Below, piece by piece: positions 26,301 to 35,777 of a stretch of DNA of 64,000 nucleotides (position 1 is its first letter; the number at the start of each line of letters is the position of its first letter). Where the stretch lies: positions 1 to 64,000 of the forward strand of contig CAZPUQ010000012.1 in the NCBI GenBank assembly GCA_964589785.1, written 5' to 3'. A program made the translations under genes and the position numbers. The stretch comes from JAGVSR01 sp964589785 (GTDB lineage: Bacteria > Pseudomonadota > Alphaproteobacteria > Rhizobiales > Hyphomicrobiaceae). The notes beneath the pieces are model-generated. The model saw only the letters and a program-made list of their open reading frames with translations, was not told the origin of the DNA and searched no databases.

Positions 26301-26801
26301 ATGACCAGCGCCAAGACGACCTCCGGAACCGCCCCGCCCGGCACGCGCATCGGCCACGTCCACCTCAAGGTCGGCGATATCGAGCGCGCGCTCGCCTTCT
26401 ATTGCGGCGTCCTGGGCTTCGAGCTGACGCAGCGCTATGGACCCGACGCGGCCTTCGTGTCGGCCGGGGGCTATCACCATCACATCGGCCTCAACACCTG
26501 GGAGAGCCGGGGCGGCTCGCCGCCCCCGCGCGGCACCACCGGGCTCTACCATGTCGCGATCCTCTATCCGACCCGCGCCGATCTCGCCGAGGCCGTCCGC
26601 CGCGTGCTCAAGGCCGGTATCGCGCTCGAGGGCGCAAGCGATCACGGCGTCAGCGAGGCGATCTACCTGCGCGACCCCGACGGCAACAGCATCGAGCTCT
26701 ATCGGGACCGTGCGGAGGCCGACTGGCCACGCACGGCCGATGGCACCTTGGCCATGACGACGGGGCCGCTCGATCTCGGCGCGCTGCTGTCGGACCCCTG
26801 A
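26301..26801 (+). CDS. VOC (glyoxalase/extradiol dioxygenase) family protein
   Basis: 166 residues in two beta-alpha-beta-beta-beta halves. The first carries IGHVHLKVGDIERALAFYCG and the second TTGLYHVAILYPTR; HHHIGLNTW and the DPDGNSIELYRDR signature supply the His and Glu metal ligands. Similar proteins act as catechol-2,3-dioxygenase-like or glyoxalase-like enzymes; the substrate cannot be told. Start ATG 26301 is chosen; ATG 26268 and TTG 26250 are in frame. dnaB follows about 117 nt later. Confidence 0.85.
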   Translation: MTSAKTTSGTAPPGTRIGHVHLKVGDIERALAFYCGVLGFELTQRYGPDAAFVSAGGYHHHIGLNTWESRGGSPPPRGTTGLYHVAILYPTRADLAEAVRRVLKAGIALEGASDHGVSEAIYLRDPDGNSIELYRDRAEADWPRTADGTLAMTTGPLDLGALLSDP

Positions 26802-26917
26802 GTCGCCTGACCGGCCGCGGACCCGCTGTGGATAGCTGGGATAGGGTTTGCTTGACCGGACCGGCGGCGATGATTCGGATCTGCCGCGCGGGGGCGGACT
26901 CGGGCTAGCACGGAGGC

Positions 26918-28435
26918 ATGCCTGATCCCGCTCTCCTCCCGACCGACAAGCTGCGCGCCGTGGCCGACGCCCGCGAGCCTGTGACCTTCCGCCAGGTTCC
27001 GCACAACATCGAGGCCGAGCAGGCCCTTCTCGGTGCGATCCTGGTCAACAACGAGGCGCTCGACCGCGTCACCGACTTCCTCGAGCCCGTCCATTTCTAC
27101 GATCCGCTGCATGCCGAGATCTACGAGACGGCGACGAAGCTCATCCAGGCCGGCAAGCAGGCCACCCCCGTCACGCTCAAGACCTTCTTCGAGCACGCCG
27201 AGCCGATCGCAGCCAACCTCACCGTGCCGCAGTACCTCGGCCGGCTCGCCGCCAGCGCGACGACGATCATCAACGCGCACGACTACGGCCAGACGGTCTA
27301 CGATCTCGCCATCCGCCGCAACCTCATCGTCATCGGCGAGGATCTCGTCAACACGGCCTTCGACAGCCCGGTCGATCACCCGCCGGACGAGCAGATCGCC
27401 GATGTCGAATCCAAGCTATACGCCCTCGCGGAGCGGGGTAAGTACGGGCAGGGGTTCCTCTCCTTCGGCACGGCGCTCACCCACGCCATCGAGATGGCCA
27501 ACAGCGCCTATGAGCGCGACGGGCATCTGTCGGGCATCTCGACGGGCCTCACCGACCTCGACGCCAAGCTCGGCGGCCTGCAGTCCTCCGACCTCATCAT
27601 CCTCGCCGGCCGCCCCTCGATGGGCAAGACCGCGCTCGTCACGAACATCGCCTATAGCGTCGCCCGGGCCTTCCGCTCCGAGACCCAGCCCAACGGCGAG
27701 GAGAAGGCCGTCAACGGCGCCATCGTCGGCTTCTTCTCGCTCGAGATGTCGGCCGAGCAGCTCGCCACCCGCATCCTCTCCGAGCAGTCGGAGATCGCCT
27801 CGGAGCGGATCCGGCGCGGCATGATCACCCAGGAGGAGTTCAACAAGCTCGTCGTCGTCTCCCAGGAGATGAGCCGGGTCCCTCTCTACATCGACCAGAC
27901 CGGCGGCATCACGGTGGCCCAGCTCGCCGCCCGGGCGCGCAAGCTGAAGCGCCAGCGCGGGCTGGGCCTCCTGATCGTCGACTACCTGCAGCTCCTTGCC
28001 GGGTCCGCCCGCTCGGCGAACGCGGGCCGCGTCCAGGAGATCACCGAGATCACGACCGGCCTCAAGGCACTGGCGAAAGAGTTGCAGGTCCCGATCATCG
28101 CCCTGTCGCAGCTCTCGCGCGCCGTGGAGCAGCGCGAGGACAAGCGCCCGCAGCTCTCCGACCTGCGCGAATCGGGCTCGATCGAGCAGGACGCCGACGT
28201 CGTCATGTTCGTGTTCCGCGAGGAGTACTACGTCGAGCGCCTGAAGCCAGCCGAGAGCGATCCCAAGTTCCAGGAATGGCAGCAGAAGATGATGCAGGTC
28301 TCGGGCAAGGCCGAGGTCATCATCGGCAAGCAGCGCCATGGCCCGGTCGGCACGGTTCCGCTCTCCTTCGAGAGCCAGTTCACGCGCTTCGGCAATCTCG
28401 CCCGCGACGCCTATCTCCCCGAGCGCTACGAATAG
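26918..28435 (+). CDS. dnaB: Replicative DNA helicase DnaB
   Basis: 505 residues. The N-terminal DnaB domain begins PHNIEAEQALLGAIL and the RecA-like domain has Walker A GRPSMGKTALV and the LLIVDYLQLL Walker B segment, followed by the Arg-finger region SDLRESGSIEQDADVV. It unwinds DNA ahead of the fork as a hexamer. CGGAGG lies only one base before ATG 26918, so an internal start is possible, but the N-terminal domain would then be cut. alr and radA follow on the same strand. Confidence 0.97.
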   Translation: MPDPALLPTDKLRAVADAREPVTFRQVPHNIEAEQALLGAILVNNEALDRVTDFLEPVHFYDPLHAEIYETATKLIQAGKQATPVTLKTFFEHAEPIAANLTVPQYLGRLAASATTIINAHDYGQTVYDLAIRRNLIVIGEDLVNTAFDSPVDHPPDEQIADVESKLYALAERGKYGQGFLSFGTALTHAIEMANSAYERDGHLSGISTGLTDLDAKLGGLQSSDLIILAGRPSMGKTALVTNIAYSVARAFRSETQPNGEEKAVNGAIVGFFSLEMSAEQLATRILSEQSEIASERIRRGMITQEEFNKLVVVSQEMSRVPLYIDQTGGITVAQLAARARKLKRQRGLGLLIVDYLQLLAGSARSANAGRVQEITEITTGLKALAKELQVPIIALSQLSRAVEQREDKRPQLSDLRESGSIEQDADVVMFVFREEYYVERLKPAESDPKFQEWQQKMMQVSGKAEVIIGKQRHGPVGTVPLSFESQFTRFGNLARDAYLPERYE

Positions 28436-28518
28436 CCGCCATGCGGAGGTCGGGGGAACAGCCTGCTGTGGCGCCGGCGGCCTCGCGCGCAGCGGCCGGG
28501 TATGCGAAAGAGCGGGAG

Positions 28519-29685
28519 ATGACGACACCGAAGGCCCCGCTCCGCCCGGAAGTACGCTTGGCGCCGCTGCCGCTCGGCCGCGCCGAGACGGGGCTGATCC
28601 GCATCGATCTCGACGTGCTGGCAGACAACTGGCGGGCCCTTGCGGCGCACGTGCGGCCCGCCGCGTGCGGCGCGGTCGTCAAAGCCGACGCCTATGGCCT
28701 GGGGATCGGCCGCGTGCTGCCGGCGCTCGCGGCCGCCGGATGCCGCTCCTTCTTCGTCGCAACGCCGCGCGAGGCGCACGAGGCTCGCGCGCTCGACGCC
28801 GGCGCCCGCATCTTCGTTCTCGACGGACTGTTTCCCGGAGCCGCAGCCGAGATTCTCGCCGCCGGCGCGATCCCGTGTCTGGCAAGCCTCGCCGAGGTGG
28901 CGGAATGGGCCGAGCACGCCCGCCGCATCGGCGCGCGGCTCGCGACCGCGCTGCACGTCGACAGCGGGCTCAATCGGCTCGGCATGCCGGCCGCCGAGGT
29001 CGACGCCCTCGTGGCGCGGCCCGATCTCCTGGCGCCGCTCGACGTCGTGCTCGTGATGAGCCACCTCGCCTCCGCCGACGATCCTACCGACCCGCAGAAC
29101 GCAGCCCAGCACCGGGCCTTCGAGCGGCTGCGCGCCCGACTGCCGTCGGCCGACGCGTCGCTTGCCGCCTCCGACGGACTGATGCTCGGGCCGGCCTATC
29201 ACTTCGACCTGGTGCGTCCCGGCTATGCGCTCTACGGCGGCCAGGCGGTACGCGGCGCGCGCACGCCGGTCTCTCCCGTCGTCGCCGTGTTCGCGCGCGT
29301 GCTGCAGGTGCGCGACGTGCCGGCGGGCGGCGCGGTCGGCTACTCCGGGTCGTGGCGCGCGACGCGTCCAAGCCGCATTGCCACGCTCGCGGCCGGCTAT
29401 GCCGACGGCACCGCGCGCACCGCGAGCGCCACCACGGACACGCCGGGCGGTTTCGTCGTGCTGCACGGCGCGCGGCTGCCAATTGCGGGCCGCGTGTCGA
29501 TGGACCTCATCACGGTCGACGTCACCGACGCCCCGCGTCCGGTCGAGCGCGGCGACGTCGCCGAGCTCATCGGCGCCGCGCTGCCGCTCGAGGCCGTGGG
29601 CGGGCAGTCCCGCACGATCGGATATGAGGTGCTGACCCGCCTCGGCCGCCGCTTCGACCGCGTCTACGTGGGAGGGCCCGCTTGA
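28519..29685 (+). CDS. alr: Alanine racemase
   Basis: 388 residues from the chosen ATG 28519; ATG 28441 would add 26. PLP enzyme that makes D-alanine for cell wall. The PLP lysine lies in VVKADAYGLG, the second catalytic Tyr in AVGYSGSW, and the C-terminal domain has RVSMDLITVDVT. Between dnaB and radA, with its stop overlapping radA (TGATG); this dnaB-alr-radA order is common in Rhizobiales. Confidence 0.95.
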   Translation: MTTPKAPLRPEVRLAPLPLGRAETGLIRIDLDVLADNWRALAAHVRPAACGAVVKADAYGLGIGRVLPALAAAGCRSFFVATPREAHEARALDAGARIFVLDGLFPGAAAEILAAGAIPCLASLAEVAEWAEHARRIGARLATALHVDSGLNRLGMPAAEVDALVARPDLLAPLDVVLVMSHLASADDPTDPQNAAQHRAFERLRARLPSADASLAASDGLMLGPAYHFDLVRPGYALYGGQAVRGARTPVSPVVAVFARVLQVRDVPAGGAVGYSGSWRATRPSRIATLAAGYADGTARTASATTDTPGGFVVLHGARLPIAGRVSMDLITVDVTDAPRPVERGDVAELIGAALPLEAVGGQSRTIGYEVLTRLGRRFDRVYVGGPA

Positions 29686-31061
29686 TGGCCAAGGCGGTTC
29701 GCGCTCTTTACGTCTGCCAGGCGTGCGGAGCCACCTCGCCGCGCTGGGCGGGCAAGTGCGGCGCGTGCGGCGAATGGAACACGCTCGCGGAGGAGACGGA
29801 CGCGGGCCCCCCGCCGGGATCCGGCCTGTCGCGCCTGTCGAAGGGCCGGCCCGCGCGGCTCGGCACGCTCGCGGGCGGGGCGGATGAGGCGCCGCGCTTC
29901 TCCACCGGCATGGCGGAGCTCGACCGCGTGACGGGCGGCGGCATCGTGCCGGGCTCGGCCCTCCTCATCGGCGGCGAGCCGGGCATCGGCAAATCGACCC
30001 TCCTGCTCCAGGTCTGTGCCTCGGTCGCCAACGCAGCCCGCAGTGCCGTCTATCTCTCGGGCGAGGAGGCGGCCGCCCAGGTGCGCCTGCGCGCCGAGCG
30101 CCTGGGTCTCGCCTCCGCGCCGGTGGCGCTCGCGGCCGAGACGAACCTCGCCAATATCCTCGCCACGCTGTCGGCCGGACCGAGGCCCGATCTTGTCGTG
30201 ATCGATTCCATCCAGACGCTCTGGTCGGATGAGCTCGACGCCGCGCCGGGCACCGTCAGCCAGGTCCGCGCGGCCACCCAGTCGCTCATCCGCTACGCCA
30301 AGACGGAAGGCGCCGCCCTGCTGCTCGTCGGCCACGTGACCAAGGACGGCCAGATCGCCGGGCCGAAGGTCGTCGAGCATATGGTCGATTGCGTTCTCTC
30401 CTTCGAGGGCGACCGCGGCCACCCCTTCCGCATCCTGCGGGCGACCAAGAACCGGTTCGGGGCCACCGACGAGATCGGCGTCTTCGAGATGGTGCAGCAG
30501 GGCCTGCGCGAGGTCGCCAACCCGTCTGAGCTGTTCCTCGGCGACCGCGAGGCCTCGGTCCCCGGCGCCGCCGTCTTTGCCGGAATCGAGGGCACGCGGC
30601 CGATCCTGGTCGAAATCCAGGCGCTCGTCGCGCCCTCCGCCCTCGGCACTCCCCGACGCGCGGTCGTGGGCTGGGATTCCAACCGCCTGTCGATGATCCT
30701 CGCCGTTCTCGAGGCGCGCTGCGGGATCTCGCTCGCCGAGCACGACGTCTACCTGAACGTCGCCGGCGGCCTCAAGATCACCGAGCCCGCCGCCGACCTC
30801 GCCGTCGCCTCCGCCCTGCTGTCGTCGTTCTCCGGTGTGGCCCTGCCGCCGCAGCGGGTCTCGTTCGGCGAGATCTCGCTGTCCGGCGCCGTGCGCGCCA
30901 GCGCCCACACGGCGGCGCGCCTGAAGGAGGCCAACAAGCTCGGGTTCACCGAAGCCGTGATCCCGGCCGCAGGCGAGACCGGAACGGACGCGGCGAACCT
31001 GTCACTCACAAGGCTCACCCATCTCAAAGACCTTGCGGACCCGTTGCGTCCGTGCGACTGA
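29685..31061 (+). CDS. radA: DNA repair protein RadA/Sms
   Basis: 458 residues. A four-Cys zinc finger (C-x2-C and C-x2-C) opens the protein, then a RecA-like ATPase with Walker A GGEPGIGKSTLL, the RadA-specific KNRFG motif (ATKNRFGATDEIG), and a C-terminal Lon-protease-like domain. RadA drives branch migration in recombination. ATG 29685 has GGAGGG eight bases upstream; TTG 29682 is not needed. Overlaps alr. Confidence 0.97.
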   Translation: MAKAVRALYVCQACGATSPRWAGKCGACGEWNTLAEETDAGPPPGSGLSRLSKGRPARLGTLAGGADEAPRFSTGMAELDRVTGGGIVPGSALLIGGEPGIGKSTLLLQVCASVANAARSAVYLSGEEAAAQVRLRAERLGLASAPVALAAETNLANILATLSAGPRPDLVVIDSIQTLWSDELDAAPGTVSQVRAATQSLIRYAKTEGAALLLVGHVTKDGQIAGPKVVEHMVDCVLSFEGDRGHPFRILRATKNRFGATDEIGVFEMVQQGLREVANPSELFLGDREASVPGAAVFAGIEGTRPILVEIQALVAPSALGTPRRAVVGWDSNRLSMILAVLEARCGISLAEHDVYLNVAGGLKITEPAADLAVASALLSSFSGVALPPQRVSFGEISLSGAVRASAHTAARLKEANKLGFTEAVIPAAGETGTDAANLSLTRLTHLKDLADPLRPCD

Positions 31062-31131
31062 ACCGCGAAAATGAGCCGGAAAATCGCGTCCTGCTGCGGC
31101 GCGATCATTGGCTCGACGGAGACGGCCTGAC

Positions 31132-31692
31132 ATGATCGGATCGCTGACCTACCTGGACGCCGCCCTCATCGCGGTCGCGCTCATCTCGGGTCTCCTGGCG
31201 ATGTACCGCGGGCTCACCCGCGAGCTGCTCTCGATCGTGTCGTGGGCGGTGGCAGCGCTCGCCGTCCTCTTTTTCATCCTCAACTACCGCAAGTTCGCCG
31301 AGGACATGGCGGCCCAGATGGGAACGCAGGTGGCCATCGCCCAGATCGCCATCGGCGCCTTCATCTTTCTCATCGTGCTCATCATCGTGCATTTGATCAC
31401 GTCGCGGATTTCCGACGTCATCCTCGACAGCTCCGTCGGCATGATCGACCGGCTGCTGGGCTTCCTGTTCGGCGTCGTGCGCGGGTTCATCCTCGTCGTC
31501 ATCCCCTACATGTTCTACGAATCGTTCATTCCGGACCCGGCCAACCAGCAGCCCTGGGTGCGGGACGCCCGCTCGCAGCCCTACCTGAAGGGGACCGGCG
31601 ACACGATCCGCTCGATGCTGGAAACGCACATGCCTTCCAGCCTGACCAATCCGGCGCCGGCGAGCCCACCGGCCGAGCCGCCGCCCGGCTGA
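31132..31692 (+). CDS. cvpA: CvpA-family membrane protein
   Basis: 186 residues with four hydrophobic helices (about 7-25, 32-49, 68-92 and 103-125) and a Pro-rich tail. The start MIGSLTYLDAALIAVALISG and the GLTREL turn are typical of CvpA. Members lie upstream of purF in many bacteria, as here, and have been linked to colicin V production and envelope stress. ATG 31132 has GGAGACGG upstream. Confidence 0.92.
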   Translation: MIGSLTYLDAALIAVALISGLLAMYRGLTRELLSIVSWAVAALAVLFFILNYRKFAEDMAAQMGTQVAIAQIAIGAFIFLIVLIIVHLITSRISDVILDSSVGMIDRLLGFLFGVVRGFILVVIPYMFYESFIPDPANQQPWVRDARSQPYLKGTGDTIRSMLETHMPSSLTNPAPASPPAEPPPG

Positions 31693-31860
31693 CGGGCAGC
31701 GCGACGGTCTGGCCGGCGCCCGTGCGGCACCACGGCCGCGTCGCGGTCTCCGTCCGGCCATGGCGCCGGACCCCGAAGTGGTGCTAAAGACGGGGCCGAC
31801 CGGGGCCGGAGGGCTGCCGCCGGCCGGCAAGCGCAGCGGATGCTCGAGCGGGAGGCAACC

Positions 31861-33348
31861 ATGGCGCAGGACGACGAGACCGACGTGACGCTCGGCGATT
31901 TCGGCTATTCCAGGTACGGCGACGACCGCCTGCGCGAGGAGTGCGGCGTGTTCGGCGTCTTCGGCCATCCGGATGCGGCCGCGCTCACCGCGCTCGGCCT
32001 GCACGCCCTCCAGCACCGCGGCCAGGAGGCGGCCGGCATCGTTACCTACGACGGCCAGCAGTTCCATTCCGAGCGCCGGCTAGGCCTCGTCGGCGACAAC
32101 TTCAACGAGGCCGGCGTCATCGGCCGCCTCAAGGGCCACATGGCCATCGGCCACAACCGCTATTCGACCACCGGCGAGCCGGCGCTGAAGAACGTGCAGC
32201 CGCTCTATGCCGACATCGACACCGGCGGCTTCGCCGTCGGCCACAACGGCAACCTCACCAACGCCCTGACGCTGCGCCGCGAGCTCATCTCCTCGGGCGC
32301 CATCTTCCCCTCCACCTCCGACACCGAGGTCATCCTCCACCTGCTGTCGCGCTCCAAGAAGCGGCGCATCGTCGACCGCTTCATCGAGGCGATCCGGCAG
32401 ATCGAGGGCGCCTATGCGCTCGTCGCGCTTACGAACGACATGATGATCGCCGCGCGCGATCCGGTCGGCATCCGCCCGCTCGTCATCGGCCGCCTCGCCG
32501 GGGCGACCGTGCTCGCCTCCGAGACGTGCGCCCTCGACATGGTCGGAGCGGAGTTCGTGCGCGAGGTGGAGAACGGCGAGGTCATCGTCGTGACGGCGGA
32601 CGGCATCGAGAGCCACCGGCCGTTCCCGCGCCGCCCGGCGCGCCCCTGCATCTTCGAGTACATCTACTTCGCCCGCCCCGACAGCGTCATCGGCGGCCGC
32701 TCCGTCTACGACATCCGCAAGCAGATGGGCGTCCAGCTCGCCATCGAATCGACGCCCGATGCCGAGGTCATCGTGCCGATCCCGGACTCGGGCGTGCCGG
32801 CGGCCATCGGCTTCGCGCAGCAGTCGGGCATCCCCTTCGAGCTCGGCATCATCCGCAACCACTACGTGGGCCGCACCTTCATCGAGCCCGAGCAGCGCAT
32901 CCGCGCGCTCGGCGTGAAGCTCAAGCACTCCGCCAACGCCGGCGTCATCCGCGGCAAGAAGATCGTGCTCATCGACGACAGCGTCGTGCGCGGCACCACG
33001 TCGAAGAAGATCGTGCAGCTCATGTACGAGGCCGGCGCGCGCGAGGTCCACATGCGCATCTCCTCGCCGCCGATCACGCATCCCGATTACTACGGCATCG
33101 ATACGCCGCGCAAAAAGGACCTGCTCGCCGCCAACCTCGATGTGGAGGGGATGCGCCAGTTCATGGGGGCGGACAGCCTCGCCTTCCTGTCCGTCGACGG
33201 CATCTACCGCGCGGTCGGCTACGACGCCCGCGATCCGCGCGCGCCCCAGTTCACCGACCACTGCTTCACCGGAGAGTACCCGACCGAGCTCATCGACCAG
33301 AACGGGTCGGGGTTCCGCCAGCTCTCCCTGCTCGCCGAGGTGGTCTGA
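31861..33348 (+). CDS. purF: Amidophosphoribosyltransferase
   Basis: 495 residues, the first enzyme of purine synthesis. After a short propeptide the catalytic Cys lies in REECGVFGVFG, an Ntn-type glutaminase; the phosphoribosyltransferase half has the PRPP loop IVLIDDSVVRGTTSKK. ATG 31861 follows GGGAGG by five bases. cvpA lies 168 nt upstream, and an SDR gene follows 55 nt downstream. Confidence 0.97.
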   Translation: MAQDDETDVTLGDFGYSRYGDDRLREECGVFGVFGHPDAAALTALGLHALQHRGQEAAGIVTYDGQQFHSERRLGLVGDNFNEAGVIGRLKGHMAIGHNRYSTTGEPALKNVQPLYADIDTGGFAVGHNGNLTNALTLRRELISSGAIFPSTSDTEVILHLLSRSKKRRIVDRFIEAIRQIEGAYALVALTNDMMIAARDPVGIRPLVIGRLAGATVLASETCALDMVGAEFVREVENGEVIVVTADGIESHRPFPRRPARPCIFEYIYFARPDSVIGGRSVYDIRKQMGVQLAIESTPDAEVIVPIPDSGVPAAIGFAQQSGIPFELGIIRNHYVGRTFIEPEQRIRALGVKLKHSANAGVIRGKKIVLIDDSVVRGTTSKKIVQLMYEAGAREVHMRISSPPITHPDYYGIDTPRKKDLLAANLDVEGMRQFMGADSLAFLSVDGIYRAVGYDARDPRAPQFTDHCFTGEYPTELIDQNGSGFRQLSLLAEVV

Positions 33349-33403
33349 CGACATGCGCGCCCTCGCCGGTCCGCGGGCGGCCTAATCCGGGGCAACCGAT
33401 CCT

Positions 33404-34159
33404 GTGACCTCTGAACCGCTCCCCCTGCAAGGGCGCCTTGCCCTCGTGACCGGCGCCACGCGCGGCCTCGGGCGCGCCGTAGCGCTTGCCTTCGCAAGGG
33501 CCGGCGCGCACGTCATCGCGGTCGGGCGCACGACCGGGGCGCTGGAGGAGCTCGACGACGAGATCCAGAAGTTCGGCGAGCCGGCGACGCTCTTGACGCT
33601 CGATCTGCGCAAAGGCGAGACCATCGACGGCCTCGGCCCGACGATCTACGAGCGCTGGGGCAAGCTCGACGTGTTCGTCGGCAATGCGGCCATGCTGGGG
33701 CCGCTGTCGCCCATCCCGCATGTCACGGCGGACGCCTGGCAGCATGTCATCGACGTCAACCTCACGGCCAACTGGCGCCTGCTGCGCACGCTCGACCCCT
33801 TGTTGAAGCGCTCGGACGCGGGCCGCGTGATCCTCGTCTCGTCGGGAGCCGCCGACGGGCGCCACGCCTACTGGGGTCCCTACGCGGTGTCCAAGGCGGG
33901 CCTCGAGTCGCTCGGCAAGATGTATGCGGCCGAATGCCAGAACACGCCCGTGCGGGTTGCGATCGTCAACCCCGGCGCGACGCGCACCGCCATGCGGGCG
34001 AAGGCCTTCCCCGGCGAGGATCCGATGACGATCCCCGCCCCGGAGGAGGTTGCGCCGCTGTTCGTGGAGCTCGCCCGTCCGCAGAGCACGATCAACGGCG
34101 AGATCATCCGCTTCCGGGACTGGCGCGAGGCCCGCGACGCGGCCCGGTCGGCGACCTGA
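33404..34159 (+). CDS. SDR-family oxidoreductase
   Basis: 251 residues, starting at GTG 33404. Intact SDR motifs: TGATRGLGRAVALAFARAG for NAD(P), NAAMLGP, and active-site Ser (VSSGAADG) with YAVSK. Homologues next to purF in Rhizobiales are known only as SDR proteins. Contrast with the SDR at 25480, whose YxxxK is broken. Converges with the MBL gene. Confidence 0.92.
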   Translation: MTSEPLPLQGRLALVTGATRGLGRAVALAFARAGAHVIAVGRTTGALEELDDEIQKFGEPATLLTLDLRKGETIDGLGPTIYERWGKLDVFVGNAAMLGPLSPIPHVTADAWQHVIDVNLTANWRLLRTLDPLLKRSDAGRVILVSSGAADGRHAYWGPYAVSKAGLESLGKMYAAECQNTPVRVAIVNPGATRTAMRAKAFPGEDPMTIPAPEEVAPLFVELARPQSTINGEIIRFRDWREARDAARSAT

Positions 34160-34184
34160 GACGGCGCAGCCGCGAGCCCGCCGG

Positions 34185-34982
34185 TCACGCCACCTCGATC
34201 ACCATGCCGTCGTAGGCCGGCTCGACGCCCGGCGGCAGCTCGGCGGCCAGCCGCGCATAGTCGAGATCGCTCGTCATGTGGGTAAGGATCGCGCGCTTGG
34301 GGCCCACGCGCGCGATCCAGCCCAGCGCCTGGCGGACCGAGAAATGGCTCGGATGCGGCGTGTAGCGCAGCGCATCGACGATCCACACGTCGAGGCCCTC
34401 GAGCAGCGGCAGGGACGTTTCCGGCAGATCCGAGATGTCCGGCGAATAGGCGATCGAGCCGAAGCGGAAGCCCAGCGAGGCGATGTCGCCGTGCCTCTGC
34501 GGAATGGCCTGAACGTCGAGGCTCGTGTTGACGCCGGCGATGCGGATCAGGCCGTCCTGGGGAATGTCGGCCGCCTTCAGGATCGGCTGATAGGCCGAGC
34601 CCGGCTGCTGCTCGAAACAGTAGGCGAAGCGGGAGACAAGGCTGGCACGGGTCGCGACGTCGCAATGGCAGGTCACGCGCGCCTTCATCGCATAGGCCAC
34701 CATGCGCAGGTCGTCGATGCCGTGCGTATGGTCGGCATGGTCGTGGGTGAAGAGCACGCCGTCGAGATGCGCGCAGCGCGCATCGAGAAGCTGCTCGCGC
34801 AGGTCGGGCGAGGTATCGACGAGCACGTTTGTGAAACCGCCGGGCACGATCTTCTCGACGAGCACCGAGCAGCGCCGCCGCCGGTTCCTGGGATCGGCCG
34901 GATCGCAGGCGCCCCAGATGGGACCAAGCCTCGGCACGCCGCCCGACGAGCCGCAGCCCAAAATCGTGAGGCGCAGGCTCAT
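34185..34982 (-). CDS. MBL-fold metallohydrolase
   Basis: 265 residues. The metal-binding HxHxDH motif is present (FTHDHADHTHGID) with further His and Asp downstream (SPDIS, LTHMTSD), and a PhnP-like start LTILGCGSSGGVPRLG. PhnP-type enzymes open cyclic phosphates, but this one lies in the metG-tatD neighbourhood, where the substrate is not known. Its ATG overlaps the tatD stop (ATGA). Confidence 0.92.
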   Translation of the reverse strand: MSLRLTILGCGSSGGVPRLGPIWGACDPADPRNRRRRCSVLVEKIVPGGFTNVLVDTSPDLREQLLDARCAHLDGVLFTHDHADHTHGIDDLRMVAYAMKARVTCHCDVATRASLVSRFAYCFEQQPGSAYQPILKAADIPQDGLIRIAGVNTSLDVQAIPQRHGDIASLGFRFGSIAYSPDISDLPETSLPLLEGLDVWIVDALRYTPHPSHFSVRQALGWIARVGPKRAILTHMTSDLDYARLAAELPPGVEPAYDGMVIEVA

Positions 34983-35773
34983 GCGGCCGCTCCGGGCCGC
35001 GGCACCTTGCGGTAGAGCCGGAAGAAGTTCTCCGTGGTCGCCGCCGCGAACGCATCGAGCGTGAGGCCGCGCGCGTTGGCGAGCACGCGCGCCGTATGGA
35101 CTACGTAGGCGGGCTCGTTCTGCTTGCCGCGGAAGGGCTCGGGCGCGAGGTAGGGCGCATCGGTCTCGACGAGCACGCGCTCGAGCGGCACGGCATTGGC
35201 GATCGCGCGCAGCTCGTCGTTCTTCTTGAAGCTCACGACGCCCGAGAACGACACGTAGAGCCCGAGGTCGACGGCGCGCCGGGCGAGCTCGCGCCCGCCC
35301 GTGAAGCAGTGCAGGACAGCCGGGAACGGCCCCTTGGCGTGCTCGTCCTCCAGGATTGCGATCGTGTCGGCATCCGCGTCGCGGGTGTGGATCTCGAGCG
35401 GCAGGCCGGTCAGGCGGGCGGCCGCGATGTGGGTGCGGAAGCCCTGCGCCTGGGCCTCGGGCGTGGAGTGCTTGTAGAAATAGTCGAGGCCGGCCTCGCC
35501 GATGCCGACGATCTTCGGGTGCCCGGCGAGCCGCGCCAGGTCCTCGGCCGAGACGTCAAGCTCCTCGTGCGCGTGATGAGGATGCGTGCCGACCGTGCCG
35601 TAGACCTCCGCGAAGCGCTCCACGACCGAGACGAGGTGATCGAACTTGGCGACCCGAGTCGAGATATTGACCATGAGGCCGACGCCGGCCGCGCGGGCGC
35701 GGGCGACGACGCCATCGAGATCGCGCGCGAACTCGGGCCGGTCGATGTGGCAGTGGTGATCGACGAGCAGCAC
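34979..35773 (-). CDS. tatD: TatD-family deoxyribonuclease
   Basis: 264 residues. The metal-site HxH opens the protein (DHHCHIDRPEF), with later GEAGLDYFYKHS, EIHTRDA, LHCFTGG and the final ETDAPYL motifs. TatD enzymes are 3'-5' exonucleases/endonucleases in DNA repair. The start is GTG 35773, four bases after the metG stop; the frame extends to 35866, but that is metG shadow. Confidence 0.95.
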   Translation of the reverse strand: MLLVDHHCHIDRPEFARDLDGVVARARAAGVGLMVNISTRVAKFDHLVSVVERFAEVYGTVGTHPHHAHEELDVSAEDLARLAGHPKIVGIGEAGLDYFYKHSTPEAQAQGFRTHIAAARLTGLPLEIHTRDADADTIAILEDEHAKGPFPAVLHCFTGGRELARRAVDLGLYVSFSGVVSFKKNDELRAIANAVPLERVLVETDAPYLAPEPFRGKQNEPAYVVHTARVLANARGLTLDAFAAATTENFFRLYRKVPRPGAAA

Positions 35774-35777
35774 GGCG